Origin: JAAZNO01 sp012798275
GTDB lineage: Bacteria > Chloroflexota > Anaerolineae > B4-G1 > SLSP01
Assembly (NCBI GenBank): GCA_035347995.1
Contig: DAOPQD010000023.1
Span: 1-39,048 of the forward strand
DNA length: 39,048 bases
Direction of reading: 5' to 3'
The position numbers and the translations under genes were made by a program. The notes beneath the pieces were generated by a model. It ran no database searches and was not told the origin of the DNA. It was given only the letters and a program-made list of their open reading frames with translations. Shown piece after piece: positions 8,837 to 17,463 of this stretch; positions within the stretch are counted from its first letter, which is position 1; every line of letters starts with the position of its first letter.

Positions 8837-9736
8837 ATGCTTATTTCAATTGAAGACTTGCTAACGCTCGTGTTTGTCATCGTGGACGACTGGTATAAGG
8901 ACGCCGGCGAGCAAATAGTAGGACGCACGGTGGGGAAAAAGCCCACTTTCAGTGACAGCGAGGTGCTGACGCTGATGTTAGCGCTTGATTTCTTCGAGTT
9001 CACCAGTGAACGACGTTTTCTAGCGTTCGTGCGTGCCAATTACCTTGAGTTGTTCCCTGCCTTGCTGGATCAGAGCCAATTCAATCGGCGGGCACGCGGG
9101 TTAAGCGGCTTGTTAAACGCATTGCGGAAAGAATTAGCCCTCCAACTGGGAGTGCACTTCGAGCAGCATTTTTTGCTGGATACTACGCCCGTTATCGCCG
9201 TGGGCTATCACCGGGACAAACGCCACAGTGACTTTCTGGGGTCAGCCGAGTATGGCTACGGCGCCTCGCGCCGCCTGAAATACTATGGCTACAAATTGGT
9301 GATGTTGACCACGCTGGATGGAACCCCCTATGCCTTTGAATTGGTACCTGCCAATACTGACGAGCGGGGCACCGCCGACGAAATCTTAGAGGCCCTCCCC
9401 CTCGACAGCAACGTCTGGACGGACAAAGGTTTCATCGGTGAAGCCTGGCAAGCCGAGTGGGCAGAGCACGGGATCCATGTCTGGACTGCCAAGCGGGAGA
9501 ACCAACAGGTGCAGAATTCCCCCGAGTTTGACCGCTTGCTCAACAAGGTGCGGGAACGAGTAGAGGGCGCTTTTGATATTTTGAAGGAGGGGGGACGTTC
9601 CGTAGAACACACCCTGGCTCACACGGTCAGCGGTTTGTGTTCGCGGATCATCGCCAAAATCACGAGTGTTACCCTTCGACTGTTTTTGCGCCGGTACTTT
9701 GGCATTGATGTTTTGACTTACACGGTCAACGCATGA
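8837..9736 (+). CDS. IS982-family transposase
   Basis: A 299-residue DDE transposase that moves the surrounding element. It shows the family's N-terminal helical part (SDSEVLTLMLALDFF), the QSQFNRRARGL motif, the first catalytic aspartate in FLLDTTPV, the second in NVWTDKGFIGE, and a C-terminal glutamate in RVEGAFDILKE. ATG 8837 is preceded by GGAGG (spacing 7) and is preferred over the in-frame codon at 8798. The stop codon touches the right terminal repeat. No frameshift or internal stop is visible, so it is probably functional. Confidence 0.9.
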   Translation: MLISIEDLLTLVFVIVDDWYKDAGEQIVGRTVGKKPTFSDSEVLTLMLALDFFEFTSERRFLAFVRANYLELFPALLDQSQFNRRARGLSGLLNALRKELALQLGVHFEQHFLLDTTPVIAVGYHRDKRHSDFLGSAEYGYGASRRLKYYGYKLVMLTTLDGTPYAFELVPANTDERGTADEILEALPLDSNVWTDKGFIGEAWQAEWAEHGIHVWTAKRENQQVQNSPEFDRLLNKVRERVEGAFDILKEGGRSVEHTLAHTVSGLCSRIIAKITSVTLRLFLRRYFGIDVLTYTVNA

Positions 9737-9751
9737 TTTCACATCAAACGT

Positions 9752-10128
9752 ATTTTACACCCTTCGTGCGGTTCTAGTCAAAGCATTGATAAGCCCTAAT
9801 CAACCCGCCGCGCCTGTTGACATCCTGTTTTTTCCATGTTAGGATGTTTGTGTCTTGATCGCCCAATTCAGGAAGCGCTTCATGAGACACCAGGATGAAC
9901 GACTTCAGCCGCAATCTGAGCTGCATCTTCAACCGCCTCCATAACCAAGAGGTCAAGGCGAGTAGCGCGGTACGCCTGCAGGGTTCATCCATTTGACCAG
10001 CCTACGGAGCCACCGGCGCTGGTTTTTGCTATCCAGAGGAGGGTGACCACCGAAAGAAACATGCACCCATTTCGCTGAGCCAACGCTATCCAGAGTCATC
10101 GCATCATTACGTCATAGGAGGGGGAGAG
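9752..10128. other. Intergenic region upstream of the LivJ-like gene
   Basis: About 375 bp without a supported gene. A 72-codon frame on the - strand (9774-9992) is open but matches nothing I know. An 11-bp direct repeat GCTATCCAGAG occurs at 10028-10038 and 10085-10095. The end carries the strong ribosome binding site GGAGGGGG of the next gene. A promoter is expected here but none stood out. Confidence 0.4.
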
Positions 10129-11280
10129 ATGTTCAAGCGAATTTTAGCCTCAGTCTTCATTCTTGGCGGGATGCTCCTCAGCCTCGCCGGCTGTGGCGGT
10201 GAGGAGACCATCAAAATCGGACTGCAAGGCCCCATGACCGGCGATTATGCCTACGAGGGGAAAGGGTTCAAAAACGCGCTCACGATGTTGGTAGAACAGG
10301 TCAACGCGGCGGGCGGCATCAACGGCAAGCAAGTCGAACTGCTCGTCGAGGACGACGCCGGCGACCCCACGCGATCGGCGCTGGTGGCGCAGCGCCTGGT
10401 AGACGCTAAAGTCGTCGCCGTGATCGGCGCGTACAACTCCACCGCCACCGAGCCGGCCTCCGAAATCTACAACGAGGCGGGCATTCTCCACATCACCCCG
10501 TCGTCAACCGCGGTACGACTCACCACCAAGGGCTTCCCGCGCTTCTTCCGCGTGTGCTTCCTGGATGACCGCCAGGGACTCTTCGCCGTCAAATTCATGA
10601 AGGAAGTGCTCGGGGCGCAGAACATCGGCATTCTCCATGACAACTCGACCTACGCCCAGGGCCTGGCCGAGGAGACCCGACGTTACGCCGAGGAAATGGG
10701 CCTCAAAGTCGGTTTCTACGATGCCATCAACCCCAACGATCAGGACTTCACGCCCATTCTCGCCAAGATCGGCGCGGCCAACCTCGACGCGATCTACTTC
10801 ACCGGCTACCACTCCGAGGCAGGCCTGCTGCTCAAGCAGTCCGCAGAACTGGGCCTCGAGGTGCAGTGGCTCGGCGGTAACGCGGCCAACAACCCGGTGA
10901 TGGTGGAGATCGCCGGCATCCAGAACGCCGCAGGTATGTTTGTCACCACGGAGCCGCTGCCCCAAGACCTCAACTACCCCGAGGCCAGGAAATTCGTCGC
11001 CGACTACATGGCCAGGTACGGCGAGGAACCGGCGAGCGTGTGGACGATCATGGCGGGCGAGGCCTTCAACGTCATCCGCATCGCCATGGAGCAGACCCAA
11101 TCCACCGACCCGGGCATGCTGGCGGACTATATCCACCATCAACTGAAGAACGTCAACGGCCTGACGGGGCCGATCCTCGGCTTTGACGAAAAGGGCGACC
11201 GCCTGGGAACCATTCACGTCGCCTACGTCATTGACGACAAGGGCAATTTCGTCCTGTACGATAAGCAGCCCTCGCCCTAA
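10129..11280 (+). CDS. Branched-chain amino-acid type substrate-binding lipoprotein (LivJ/LivK-like)
   Basis: A 383-residue periplasmic-binding protein of the Leu/Ile/Val (type I, Peripla_BP_6) class, which captures a small ligand outside the membrane for an ABC importer. The lipoprotein signal is clear (KRILASVFILGGMLLSLAGC, lipid-accepting Cys at residue 22). Mature motifs are IKIGLQGPMTGDYAYEG, VNAAGGINGKQVEL, the ligand-pocket region IGAYNSTATEPAS, and FTGYHSEAG in the second lobe. GGAGGGGGAGAG precedes ATG 10129. No permease or ATPase of the Liv type is in the window, so it is an orphan here and must either work with a remote transporter or act as a sensor. The ligand may not be an amino acid. 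A weak TTTCAGG...CCTGAAA hairpin follows the gene. Confidence 0.88.
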   Translation: MFKRILASVFILGGMLLSLAGCGGEETIKIGLQGPMTGDYAYEGKGFKNALTMLVEQVNAAGGINGKQVELLVEDDAGDPTRSALVAQRLVDAKVVAVIGAYNSTATEPASEIYNEAGILHITPSSTAVRLTTKGFPRFFRVCFLDDRQGLFAVKFMKEVLGAQNIGILHDNSTYAQGLAEETRRYAEEMGLKVGFYDAINPNDQDFTPILAKIGAANLDAIYFTGYHSEAGLLLKQSAELGLEVQWLGGNAANNPVMVEIAGIQNAAGMFVTTEPLPQDLNYPEARKFVADYMARYGEEPASVWTIMAGEAFNVIRIAMEQTQSTDPGMLADYIHHQLKNVNGLTGPILGFDEKGDRLGTIHVAYVIDDKGNFVLYDKQPSP

Positions 11281-11403
11281 GCACTTTCAGGGGCAGATCC
11301 ATCATGTACCTGAGGGACCTGAAAAATTCCCTGTTTACTGATATTGCAATGTAGAACTTATACGCAAAAAACGAAATCGCAAACCCTGTCAGCGGAGGTC
11401 GCC

Positions 11404-13266
11404 ATGCAAAAGTACATTTTTCTTCCCGCGCCGCGCCAGCTCGTCTGGCAGGAAGGCGCCTTGCCCCTGACCCCGGAAAAACTGATCCAGCTCGACGCCG
11501 CCGACCCGCAGACGCTGCGTTTTGCGGCGACCCGCCTCCGCGAGCGGCTCCGCGAGCGCTTCGACATCGAATGGCAGATCAGCGCGGGCCGCGGCCTGCC
11601 CGCGACCGAGGTCGCCTGCACCCTCACGGTCCTGCCGCAAGCCGTCCCGCAGCCCGAGGGCTATCGCCTGCGCATCACCCCGACAGGCATCGCCATCCAT
11701 GCCCACGACACGGCGGGAGCCTTCTACGCGATCTGCACGCTCGAGCAGCTGCTCGCACAGACCAACGAGCCGGCCCTCCCCGCCGTGGAAATCCACGATG
11801 GGCCTGATTTCCCCGCGCGCGGCGTGATGCTCGACATCAGCCGCGACAAAGTGCCGACCCTGGCGACCCTGTTCGCGCTGATAGATCGGCTGGCGAGCTG
11901 GAAGATTAACCAGCTGCAGCTCTACACCGAACACACCTTCGCCTATCGCCAGCATCCCCTGGTGTGGGCCGAGGCGTCGCCGCTGACCGGTGAGGAGCTC
12001 CTGGCGCTCGACGCCTACTGCCGCGAACGCTGCATCGAGCTCGTCCCCAACCAGAATTCCTTCGGGCACATGGAGCGCTGGCTCAAACACGCCCCCTACG
12101 CCCCGCTGGCGGAGACGCACGGCGAATTCGAGACGCCCTGGGGCATGAAGATGCAGGGGCCCTTCAGCCTCGCGCCCGAACATCCCGGCAGCATCGCCCT
12201 CCTGCGCGAGCTCTACGACGAGCTGCTGCCGCACTTCAGCAGCGAGCAATTCAACGTCGGCTGCGATGAGACTATTGACCTGGGCTTTGGCGCCAGCGCC
12301 GAAGCGTGTCGCGCGCGCGGCGTGGGACGGGTCTACCTCGATTTCCTGCTCAAGGTCTACCGCGAAGTCAGGGCGCGCGGACACCGGATGCAGTTCTGGG
12401 GCGACATCCTCATCCACTACCCCGACCTGGTGTCGGAGCTACCCCGCGATGTCATCGCGCTGGAATGGGGCTACGAGGCGAATGCGCCCTTCGACGCGCA
12501 CGGCGCGCAATTGGCGGCCGCGGGCGTCCCCTTCTACGTGTGCCCCGGCACCTCCAGCTGGTGCAGTCTCGCCGGGCGGACGGACAACGCGCTGGCGAAT
12601 CTCCTCAGCGCCGCCGAAAACGGCCTCAAACACGGCGCGTGTGGCTATCTCAACACCGATTGGGGCGATCGGGGACACTGGCAAATGCTGCCGGTGAGCT
12701 ATCTGGGATTGGCGATGGGCGCGGCGTACAGCTGGTGCCTGGCAAGCAATCGCGACGCCGACGTGCCCGCCGTCGTAAGCCGCTTCGCCTTCGACGATCC
12801 CAGCGGCGCGATGGGACGGGTGGCCTACGACATGGGCAATCTCTATCAGAAACCGGGCCTTCCCATCGTCAACGGCAGCTCGTTATTTTGGGCGCTGCAA
12901 TGGCTGGAAGATCCCTTCAGCCTCTATAGCCAAAACCTCAGCCCGGAGGCCATTCACGCGACACTCGACGCCATCGAGGCGGCCATCGCCCCGCTGGAGC
13001 ACGCCGCCATGCAGCGCGGGGACGCCGGGCTGCTCGCCCGTGAATACCGCTTCACCGCGCGGTTGCTGCGTCATGCCTGCTACCGCATCCTCATGGCGCA
13101 GCAGACCGATCCCGTGCAGCAGGCCGCCGCGAAAGCCGCCCTCGCTGCAGAACTGGAAACGCTCATCGAGGAATATCGCGGCCTGTGGCTCGCCCGCAAC
13201 CGCCCCGGTGGACTCAAAGACAGCGTCGCACGCTTCGAGGAGCTCCTGGCGTCCTACCGCGCGTAG
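11404..13266 (+). CDS. GH20 beta-N-acetylhexosaminidase
   Basis: A 620-residue family 20 glycoside hydrolase that removes terminal GlcNAc (or GalNAc) by substrate-assisted catalysis. The N-terminal ~130 residues form the GH20 accessory alpha/beta domain, ending in AGAFYAICTLEQLL. The TIM barrel begins at DFPARGVMLDISRDKVPTLA. The catalytic Asp-Glu pair is D288-E289 in FNVGCDETIDLG, and later strands contain FWGDILIHYP and LEWGYEANAPFD. The C-terminal ~120 residues are helical. There is no signal peptide, so the enzyme should be cytoplasmic and act on imported chito- or muro-oligosaccharides. ATG 11404 has GGAGG upstream and replaces the longer frame from 11344. It opens the + strand salvage cluster. 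Confidence 0.88.
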   Translation: MQKYIFLPAPRQLVWQEGALPLTPEKLIQLDAADPQTLRFAATRLRERLRERFDIEWQISAGRGLPATEVACTLTVLPQAVPQPEGYRLRITPTGIAIHAHDTAGAFYAICTLEQLLAQTNEPALPAVEIHDGPDFPARGVMLDISRDKVPTLATLFALIDRLASWKINQLQLYTEHTFAYRQHPLVWAEASPLTGEELLALDAYCRERCIELVPNQNSFGHMERWLKHAPYAPLAETHGEFETPWGMKMQGPFSLAPEHPGSIALLRELYDELLPHFSSEQFNVGCDETIDLGFGASAEACRARGVGRVYLDFLLKVYREVRARGHRMQFWGDILIHYPDLVSELPRDVIALEWGYEANAPFDAHGAQLAAAGVPFYVCPGTSSWCSLAGRTDNALANLLSAAENGLKHGACGYLNTDWGDRGHWQMLPVSYLGLAMGAAYSWCLASNRDADVPAVVSRFAFDDPSGAMGRVAYDMGNLYQKPGLPIVNGSSLFWALQWLEDPFSLYSQNLSPEAIHATLDAIEAAIAPLEHAAMQRGDAGLLAREYRFTARLLRHACYRILMAQQTDPVQQAAAKAALAAELETLIEEYRGLWLARNRPGGLKDSVARFEELLASYRA

Positions 13267-13384
13267 GATACTGGATGCTGGAAGCTGGATGCTGGTTGCT
13301 GGATACTGGATGCTGGATGCTGGAAGCTGGATACTGGAAGCTGGATGCTGGATGCTGGCCCCATTACCCATTTCCCATTACCCA
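13267..13384. repeat. Heptamer array (GGATGCT)n followed by (TTACCCA)n
   Basis: Starting in the last base of the GH20 stop codon, thirteen 7-bp units of the form GGNNGCT/GGATACT run to 13356. They are followed by a GGCCCCA unit and three units of TTACCCA/TTTCCCA. The array fills the gap up to the dppA ribosome binding site. The same two-part arrangement recurs after dppA. Confidence 0.9.
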
Positions 13385-13416
13385 TTACTTTTATCACACT
13401 CCAAAGGAGGACGCCC

Positions 13417-14235
13417 ATGAAAATTCTCATCGCTGCTGATATGGAAGGGGTGACCGGCGTAGTTTGCTGGGATCACGTCTCGCCGGCGCACCCGGAATAT
13501 GCGCGCTTTCGCCACTTGATGACCAACGACGTCAATGCCGCTATCCGTGGTGCTTGCGACGCAGGTGCGGATGAAGTGCTCATCTCCGATGGGCACAGTT
13601 CGGGCCGCAACATCCTCATCGAGGCGCTCGATCCCCGCGCGCGGTTGCGCTCGGGCAGCCCCTCCCCGCTCTCGATGGTCTCCGGCGTGGAAACCGGCGT
13701 GGACGGCGTCGCCTTCGTGGGCTATCACGCCCGCATCGGCGTTGAAAACGCCATCCTCGAGCACACCTGGTCCGATGAGCGGGTCGCCGCCCTGCGCATC
13801 AATGGGCAATTCACGGGCGAAACGGGCCTCAATGCAGCGATCTGCGGGCACTTCGGCGCGCCGATCCTCATGATCTCCGGCGATCAGACCGTCTGCGCTG
13901 AGGCGCAGGCGCTGCTCGGCGACGTGGAGACTGCAGTGGTCAAAATCGCCACCGGCCGCATGTCCGCCGAATGCTTCCCGCCCGCCGTGACCGAACAGCG
14001 CATCTACGAGGCCGCCTTCCGCGCCGTCACCCGGCTCTCCAGGGGAGAGGTCCCGCCGCCGTTGCGCCTGCCTGCCCCGCTCACCATGGAGATTGACTTC
14101 GTGCAATCCGAAATGGCGGACAAGGCGTCGCAGCTGCCTGGCTCGACGCGCGAGGGGCGCACCCTCCGCTACGTCGCCGCCGACATCCTGACCATGTTCC
14201 AGGCCTTCCGCTGCGCCCTGGCCCTGGCAAGGTGA
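13417..14235 (+). CDS. dppA: D-aminopeptidase DppA (M55)
   Basis: A zinc-dependent D-aminopeptidase that splits D-Ala-D-Ala and related D-peptides from cell-wall turnover in the cytoplasm. The 272-residue protein shows metal ligands in the M55 pattern: D8 and E10 (AADMEG), H60 (ISDGH), H104 (GYHAR) and E135 (TGETGLNA). The first four fall at exactly the positions known for B. subtilis DppA. H116 in LEHTW is the likely nucleophile. ATG 13417 follows AAAGGAGG. In Bacillus dppA leads the dppABCDE-ykf operon; here it precedes YkfC- and YkfB-like genes and the same transporter type, supporting a role in muropeptide degradation. No signal peptide is present. Confidence 0.93.
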   Translation: MKILIAADMEGVTGVVCWDHVSPAHPEYARFRHLMTNDVNAAIRGACDAGADEVLISDGHSSGRNILIEALDPRARLRSGSPSPLSMVSGVETGVDGVAFVGYHARIGVENAILEHTWSDERVAALRINGQFTGETGLNAAICGHFGAPILMISGDQTVCAEAQALLGDVETAVVKIATGRMSAECFPPAVTEQRIYEAAFRAVTRLSRGEVPPPLRLPAPLTMEIDFVQSEMADKASQLPGSTREGRTLRYVAADILTMFQAFRCALALAR

Positions 14236-14449
14236 ATGCTGGATGCTGGAAGCTGGAAGCTGGTTGCTGGGTGCTGGAAGCTGGTTGCTGGTTGCTGGGT
14301 GCTGGATGCTGGTTGCTGGTTGCTGGATACTGGATGCTGGATGCTGGCCCCATTACCCATTACCCATTTCCCATTTCCCCCTCCAGCTGCCGGCTGCCAC
14401 TCTGACATCTGATCTCTGACTTCTGATCTCTGATCTCTACTCTCTGCCT
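14236..14449. repeat. Heptamer arrays (GGNNGCT)n, (TTACCCA)n and (TCTGATC)n
   Basis: The first unit begins in the dppA stop region. Sixteen units of GGATGCT/GGTTGCT/GGAAGCT/GGGTGCT run to 14345, then a GGCCCCA unit and TTACCCA/TTTCCCA units to 14380. After 20 bp of other sequence come seven units of TCTGATC-type (14401-14449). The ribosome binding site of the next gene follows at once. Confidence 0.9.
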
Positions 14450-14462
14450 TCCCGGAGGAGCT

Positions 14463-16265
14463 ATGCCCACCCTCGCCATCAACAGTGCGGAATTGTACTA
14501 TGAGGTTTATGGGGAAGATCGCCCCGGCCGTGCGCCCATCGTGCTGATTCACGGCTCGACGATCACCGGCGCGCGCGATTGGCAACACGTCGCGCCGCTG
14601 CTGGCCCGCGAGTATCGCGTCATCGTGCCGGATTGCCGGGGACACGGACGCAGCACCAACCCGCAGGGCGGTTACAGCTTCCGGCAACTGGCTGATGACG
14701 TCGCTGCGCTGATCCGCGCCCTGGGCTATGAACGCGCTCACGTCATCGGACACAGCAACGGCGGCAACGTGGTCCTCGTCACCCTGCTGGAGCATCCTGA
14801 GGTAGTGCAGACGGCCGTGCTGCAGGCAGCCAACGCCTACGTCAGCCCCGATCTGGTGGAAAAAGAGCCGGTGAAATTCGACCCCAACCGCGTCGCGCGC
14901 GAAGACCCCGCCTGGCGGGACGAGATGATCGCCCTGCACGGCGCGACGCACGGCCCCGACTACTGGCGCGAGTTGCTGCGCCTCACCGTCGCGGAAATCA
15001 TCCGCGAGCCGAACTTCACCCAGGAGGACCTGGCGCGCGTGGCGCGCCCCGTCCTCGTCATTCAGGGGGAGCACGACCGGGTGAACGCCGAAGCCTATCA
15101 CGGGCCATTCATCGCCCATCACATCCCGGCCGCCGAGCTGTGGATTCCACAGGGCGTCGGGCACAGCGTGCACCACGAGCAGCCGTGTGCGTGGCTCGAG
15201 CGCGTGCGCGACTTCCTGGCGCGGCGCGGCGATCCCGCCAATGAGACGCTCTATCGCCTGCGACGGACGCGCTACGCCGACGACCGTGAGACGCTCTTCG
15301 AAGTACACGCCACGGCGGACGGACGCACCGTCGCGGGGCAGGTACTCACCGCCGCCCAACGCCAGGCGATTCAAGAGGCGCTGCCCGAAGCCGAGGTGAC
15401 CTCGCTGCAAGTGCGGCTCACGGAGGACACGCCCTGGGCCTTGGTCGCCCGCGCCGTCACCGACCTGCGCAGCGGCGTCTCCAATCACGCGGAGCGCGTG
15501 AGCCAGGTCCGTTTCGGCGAGGCGGTCCGCATCCTGGAGGAAGCCGGTGACTGGGCGCGCGTGCAGGTGATCCACGATGGCTATCTGGGCTGGCTGCACA
15601 CCGCCGCCCTGCACCGCACCCCTGCGGCTGAGGTCGCGGCATATCAGGCGGCGTGCAACGCGCTCGTGATCGGGGGACTGGCGCCGCTGTTCGCTGCTAC
15701 GGGAGGGGAAAACGTCAGTGGACACCTGCCCTTCGGCGTGCGCGTGCCCGTCGTGGAGCGCCGGGGCGACTTCGCGGCCGTGCAGCATCCCGACGGCGGC
15801 TGCAGCTGGCTGGCCGCCGACGCCCTGCTGCCGTTGGAGGAACGTCCCGCGCCCGACGCCGATGGCATCGCCTGGGCGCTGGCGCTGATACGGCGCTTCG
15901 TGGGCACCCCCTACCTGTGGGGCGGACGGACGCCGTGGGGCTACGACTGCTCCGGCCTGGCACAGACTTTCTGGGGAGTGCTCGGCGTTCCCCTGCCGCG
16001 GGATGCCGATCAGCAATTCCGCGCCGGCGCTCCCGTGGAAAGCCCCCTACAGGCGGGCGACCTGCTCTTCTTCGGGCGGGCGGCGGATCCGGCGACCTTC
16101 ACGGCCCAACGGGTCACCCACGTCGCCATCGCCCTCGATGCCGGGCGCTATCTCCACGCAAACGGCGCCACGTGGAGCATCGCCATCAACAGCCTGAATC
16201 CCGCCGCACCCGATTTCAGCCCGGCCCTGCAAAAGGCCTTCCTGGGCGCGCGGCGTTATCGGTGA
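14463..16265 (+). CDS. Alpha/beta hydrolase - SH3b - NlpC/P60 peptidase fusion
   Basis: A 600-residue cytoplasmic fusion. Residues 1-253 are an alpha/beta hydrolase with oxyanion loop IHGST, nucleophile S98 in GHSNG, acid D205 in GEHDRV and H234 in GVGHS. Residues ~325-455 hold two bacterial SH3-like domains (VARAVTDLRSG; RILEEAGDWARVQ). Residues ~465-600 are an NlpC/P60 cysteine peptidase with C496 in GYDCSGL, H553 in VTHVAIALD and H565 in YLHANG. The C-terminal part matches YkfC, which cuts gamma-D-Glu-L-diamino-acid bonds in muropeptides bearing a free N-terminal L-Ala. YkfC has no hydrolase half, so this activity is unassigned; a second peptide or ester bond in the same substrate is a guess. 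GGAGGAG precedes ATG 14463. It lies between dppA and the epimerase. Confidence 0.88.
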   Translation: MPTLAINSAELYYEVYGEDRPGRAPIVLIHGSTITGARDWQHVAPLLAREYRVIVPDCRGHGRSTNPQGGYSFRQLADDVAALIRALGYERAHVIGHSNGGNVVLVTLLEHPEVVQTAVLQAANAYVSPDLVEKEPVKFDPNRVAREDPAWRDEMIALHGATHGPDYWRELLRLTVAEIIREPNFTQEDLARVARPVLVIQGEHDRVNAEAYHGPFIAHHIPAAELWIPQGVGHSVHHEQPCAWLERVRDFLARRGDPANETLYRLRRTRYADDRETLFEVHATADGRTVAGQVLTAAQRQAIQEALPEAEVTSLQVRLTEDTPWALVARAVTDLRSGVSNHAERVSQVRFGEAVRILEEAGDWARVQVIHDGYLGWLHTAALHRTPAAEVAAYQAACNALVIGGLAPLFAATGGENVSGHLPFGVRVPVVERRGDFAAVQHPDGGCSWLAADALLPLEERPAPDADGIAWALALIRRFVGTPYLWGGRTPWGYDCSGLAQTFWGVLGVPLPRDADQQFRAGAPVESPLQAGDLLFFGRAADPATFTAQRVTHVAIALDAGRYLHANGATWSIAINSLNPAAPDFSPALQKAFLGARRYR

Positions 16266-16313
16266 GGAAAACCCAGGCCCCGTTCGATGCCGGATTCGAT
16301 ATCGGGAGGAAAA

Positions 16314-17318
16314 ATGTTGCCGATTACGTATGCCCCTTTGACGCTCGAGCTGCGCACCACTTTCCGTATTGCCCATGGAGCGAGCGACCAACGGCACAAT
16401 GTGCTCGTCCGCATCGCGGAAGGCGTCGGCGAGGCGGCAGCCGTCGCCTATCACGGCGAGACGCCGGCCGGCATCATGGCCTACCTGGCCGCAGTGGGCG
16501 CGCTCCAGGGCGACGATCCCTGTCTGCTGGAAGAGCTCCTGGCGCAGCTGCCGCCGGGCTCGCAGGCTGCCCGCGCGGGCGTGGACATCGCCCTGCACGA
16601 CCTGTGGGGACAACGCCTGGGACAGCCACTCTACCGCCTGCTGGGGCTCGACCCGGCGCGGATCCCCCTCACCTCGTTCACTATCGCCATGGACACCCCG
16701 GAGGCGATGGCAGAACGCGCACGGGAGGCGGGACTGCCCCTCCTCAAAATCAAAGTGGGCAGCGAGGAAGATGCGGCCCGGCTCGCCGCGATCCGTCAGG
16801 CGACCGCTGCCCGGCTGCGGTTGGACGCCAACGCTGGCTGGAGCCGCGAGCAGGCTGAGGCCTGGCTGCCGCGGCTGGCCGATTTCGGGATCGAGCTGCT
16901 GGAACAGCCCCTCCCCGTGGGCGACCTCGAAGGATTGCGCCGGCTGCGAGCGCTGAAGACCGGCGTCCCCATCTTCGCCGATGAAAGCGTGAAGACCGCG
17001 CGCGATGTGGCCGCCCACGCCGGCGCCGTGGATGGCGTGGTCATCAAATTGATGAAAACGGGCGGCATCCGCGAAGCGCTGCGCGCGATTCACACGGCGC
17101 GAGCGCACGACATGCAGGTGATGCTCAGCTGCATGGTGGAGAGCTCGGTGGGCGTGACGGCGGCCGCGCATCTGGCGCCCCTGTGCGATGCGGTGGATCT
17201 CGACGGTCCGCTGCTGGTAAAGAACGACCCCTTCGAGGGCCTCCGCTATGAGGGCGCGCGCCTGCTCCTCCCCGACCGCCCCGGCATCGGCGTCGTCGCG
17301 CGGCATCAGGCCGTGTGA
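16314..17318 (+). CDS. L-Ala-D/L-Glu epimerase (enolase superfamily)
   Basis: A 334-residue muconate-lactonizing-type enolase-superfamily enzyme that converts L-Ala-D-Glu to L-Ala-L-Glu so ordinary peptidases can finish the murein peptide (YkfB in Bacillus, YcjG in E. coli). The acid-base lysines are K147 (LKIKVG) and K245 (VVIKLM). The metal ligands are D171 (RLDAN), E197 (LEQPL) and D223 (FADES). The C-terminal dipeptide-binding motif D295-x-D297 (VDLDGPL), diagnostic of dipeptide epimerases, is present. ATG 16314 is chosen because GGGAGG lies just before it; a frame start at 16287 has no such site. It follows the NlpC/P60 fusion, whose product L-Ala-D-Glu would be its substrate. Confidence 0.92.
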   Translation: MLPITYAPLTLELRTTFRIAHGASDQRHNVLVRIAEGVGEAAAVAYHGETPAGIMAYLAAVGALQGDDPCLLEELLAQLPPGSQAARAGVDIALHDLWGQRLGQPLYRLLGLDPARIPLTSFTIAMDTPEAMAERAREAGLPLLKIKVGSEEDAARLAAIRQATAARLRLDANAGWSREQAEAWLPRLADFGIELLEQPLPVGDLEGLRRLRALKTGVPIFADESVKTARDVAAHAGAVDGVVIKLMKTGGIREALRAIHTARAHDMQVMLSCMVESSVGVTAAAHLAPLCDAVDLDGPLLVKNDPFEGLRYEGARLLLPDRPGIGVVARHQAV

Positions 17319-17328
17319 ACGTAGGCGC

Positions 17329-17360
17329 GTGCGGCCGTGTTCACGTTCACACGGCCGCAC
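17329..17360. terminator. Strong hairpin after the epimerase gene
   Basis: A perfect 12-bp inverted repeat, GTGCGGCCGTGT and ACACGGCCGCAC, encloses an 8-base loop starting 11 bp after the epimerase stop. No T-run follows, so it may act as a weak terminator or an mRNA end stabiliser. It separates the first gene group from the regulator's own promoter. Confidence 0.55.
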
Positions 17361-17434
17361 GGCCGCATCATCTTCCAAATCCTTCCCATAATCACCCCAA
17401 AAGGTGACATTTGTCAGCCTTCGACGGCGCCCTC

Positions 17435-17463
17435 TTGACATTTTGCCGTTTTTCGCCTATGAT
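17435..17463 (+). promoter_or_regulatory. Sigma70-type promoter of the GntR regulator
   Basis: TTGACA (17435-17440), a 17-bp spacer and TATGAT (17458-17463) form a near-consensus housekeeping promoter 46 bp before the regulator start. It is the best promoter match I found in the window and could drive the regulator-NamZ-Dpp operon. Confidence 0.8.

Larger units (their letters stand above)
8759..9751 (+). mobile_element. IS982-family insertion sequence, 993 bp
   Basis: The element is bounded by perfect 16-bp terminal inverted repeats ACGTTTGATGTGAAAT at 8759-8774 and its reverse complement at 9736-9751. It contains one transposase gene filling almost its whole length, and the length fits the IS982 family (about 1 kb). 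I could not find a clear target-site duplication: the flanks read catatcta on the left and attttaca on the right. It appears intact and sits between the CotH/VTC operon and the salvage island, interrupting no recognisable gene. Confidence 0.85.

Noticed and set aside
9774..9992. 72-codon - strand frame between IS982 and the LivJ-like gene
   Set aside because: No recognisable family, no ribosome binding site, and a position next to an insertion sequence; kept only as a mention in the intergenic entry.
11285..11325. Terminator after the LivJ-like gene
   Set aside because: TTTCAGG and CCTGAAA can pair, but the loop is about 25 bases and no T-run follows, so it is too weak to list.
13267..14449. 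Possible CRISPR array in the repeats around dppA
   Set aside because: Units are 7 bp in direct contact, with no spacers, and no cas gene is present. They are simple tandem repeats.
14169..16016. 615-codon - strand frame opposite the hydrolase-NlpC/P60 gene
   Set aside because: Antisense shadow of a well-supported gene; composition is His/Arg/Gly rich without motifs, and it runs through the heptamer array.
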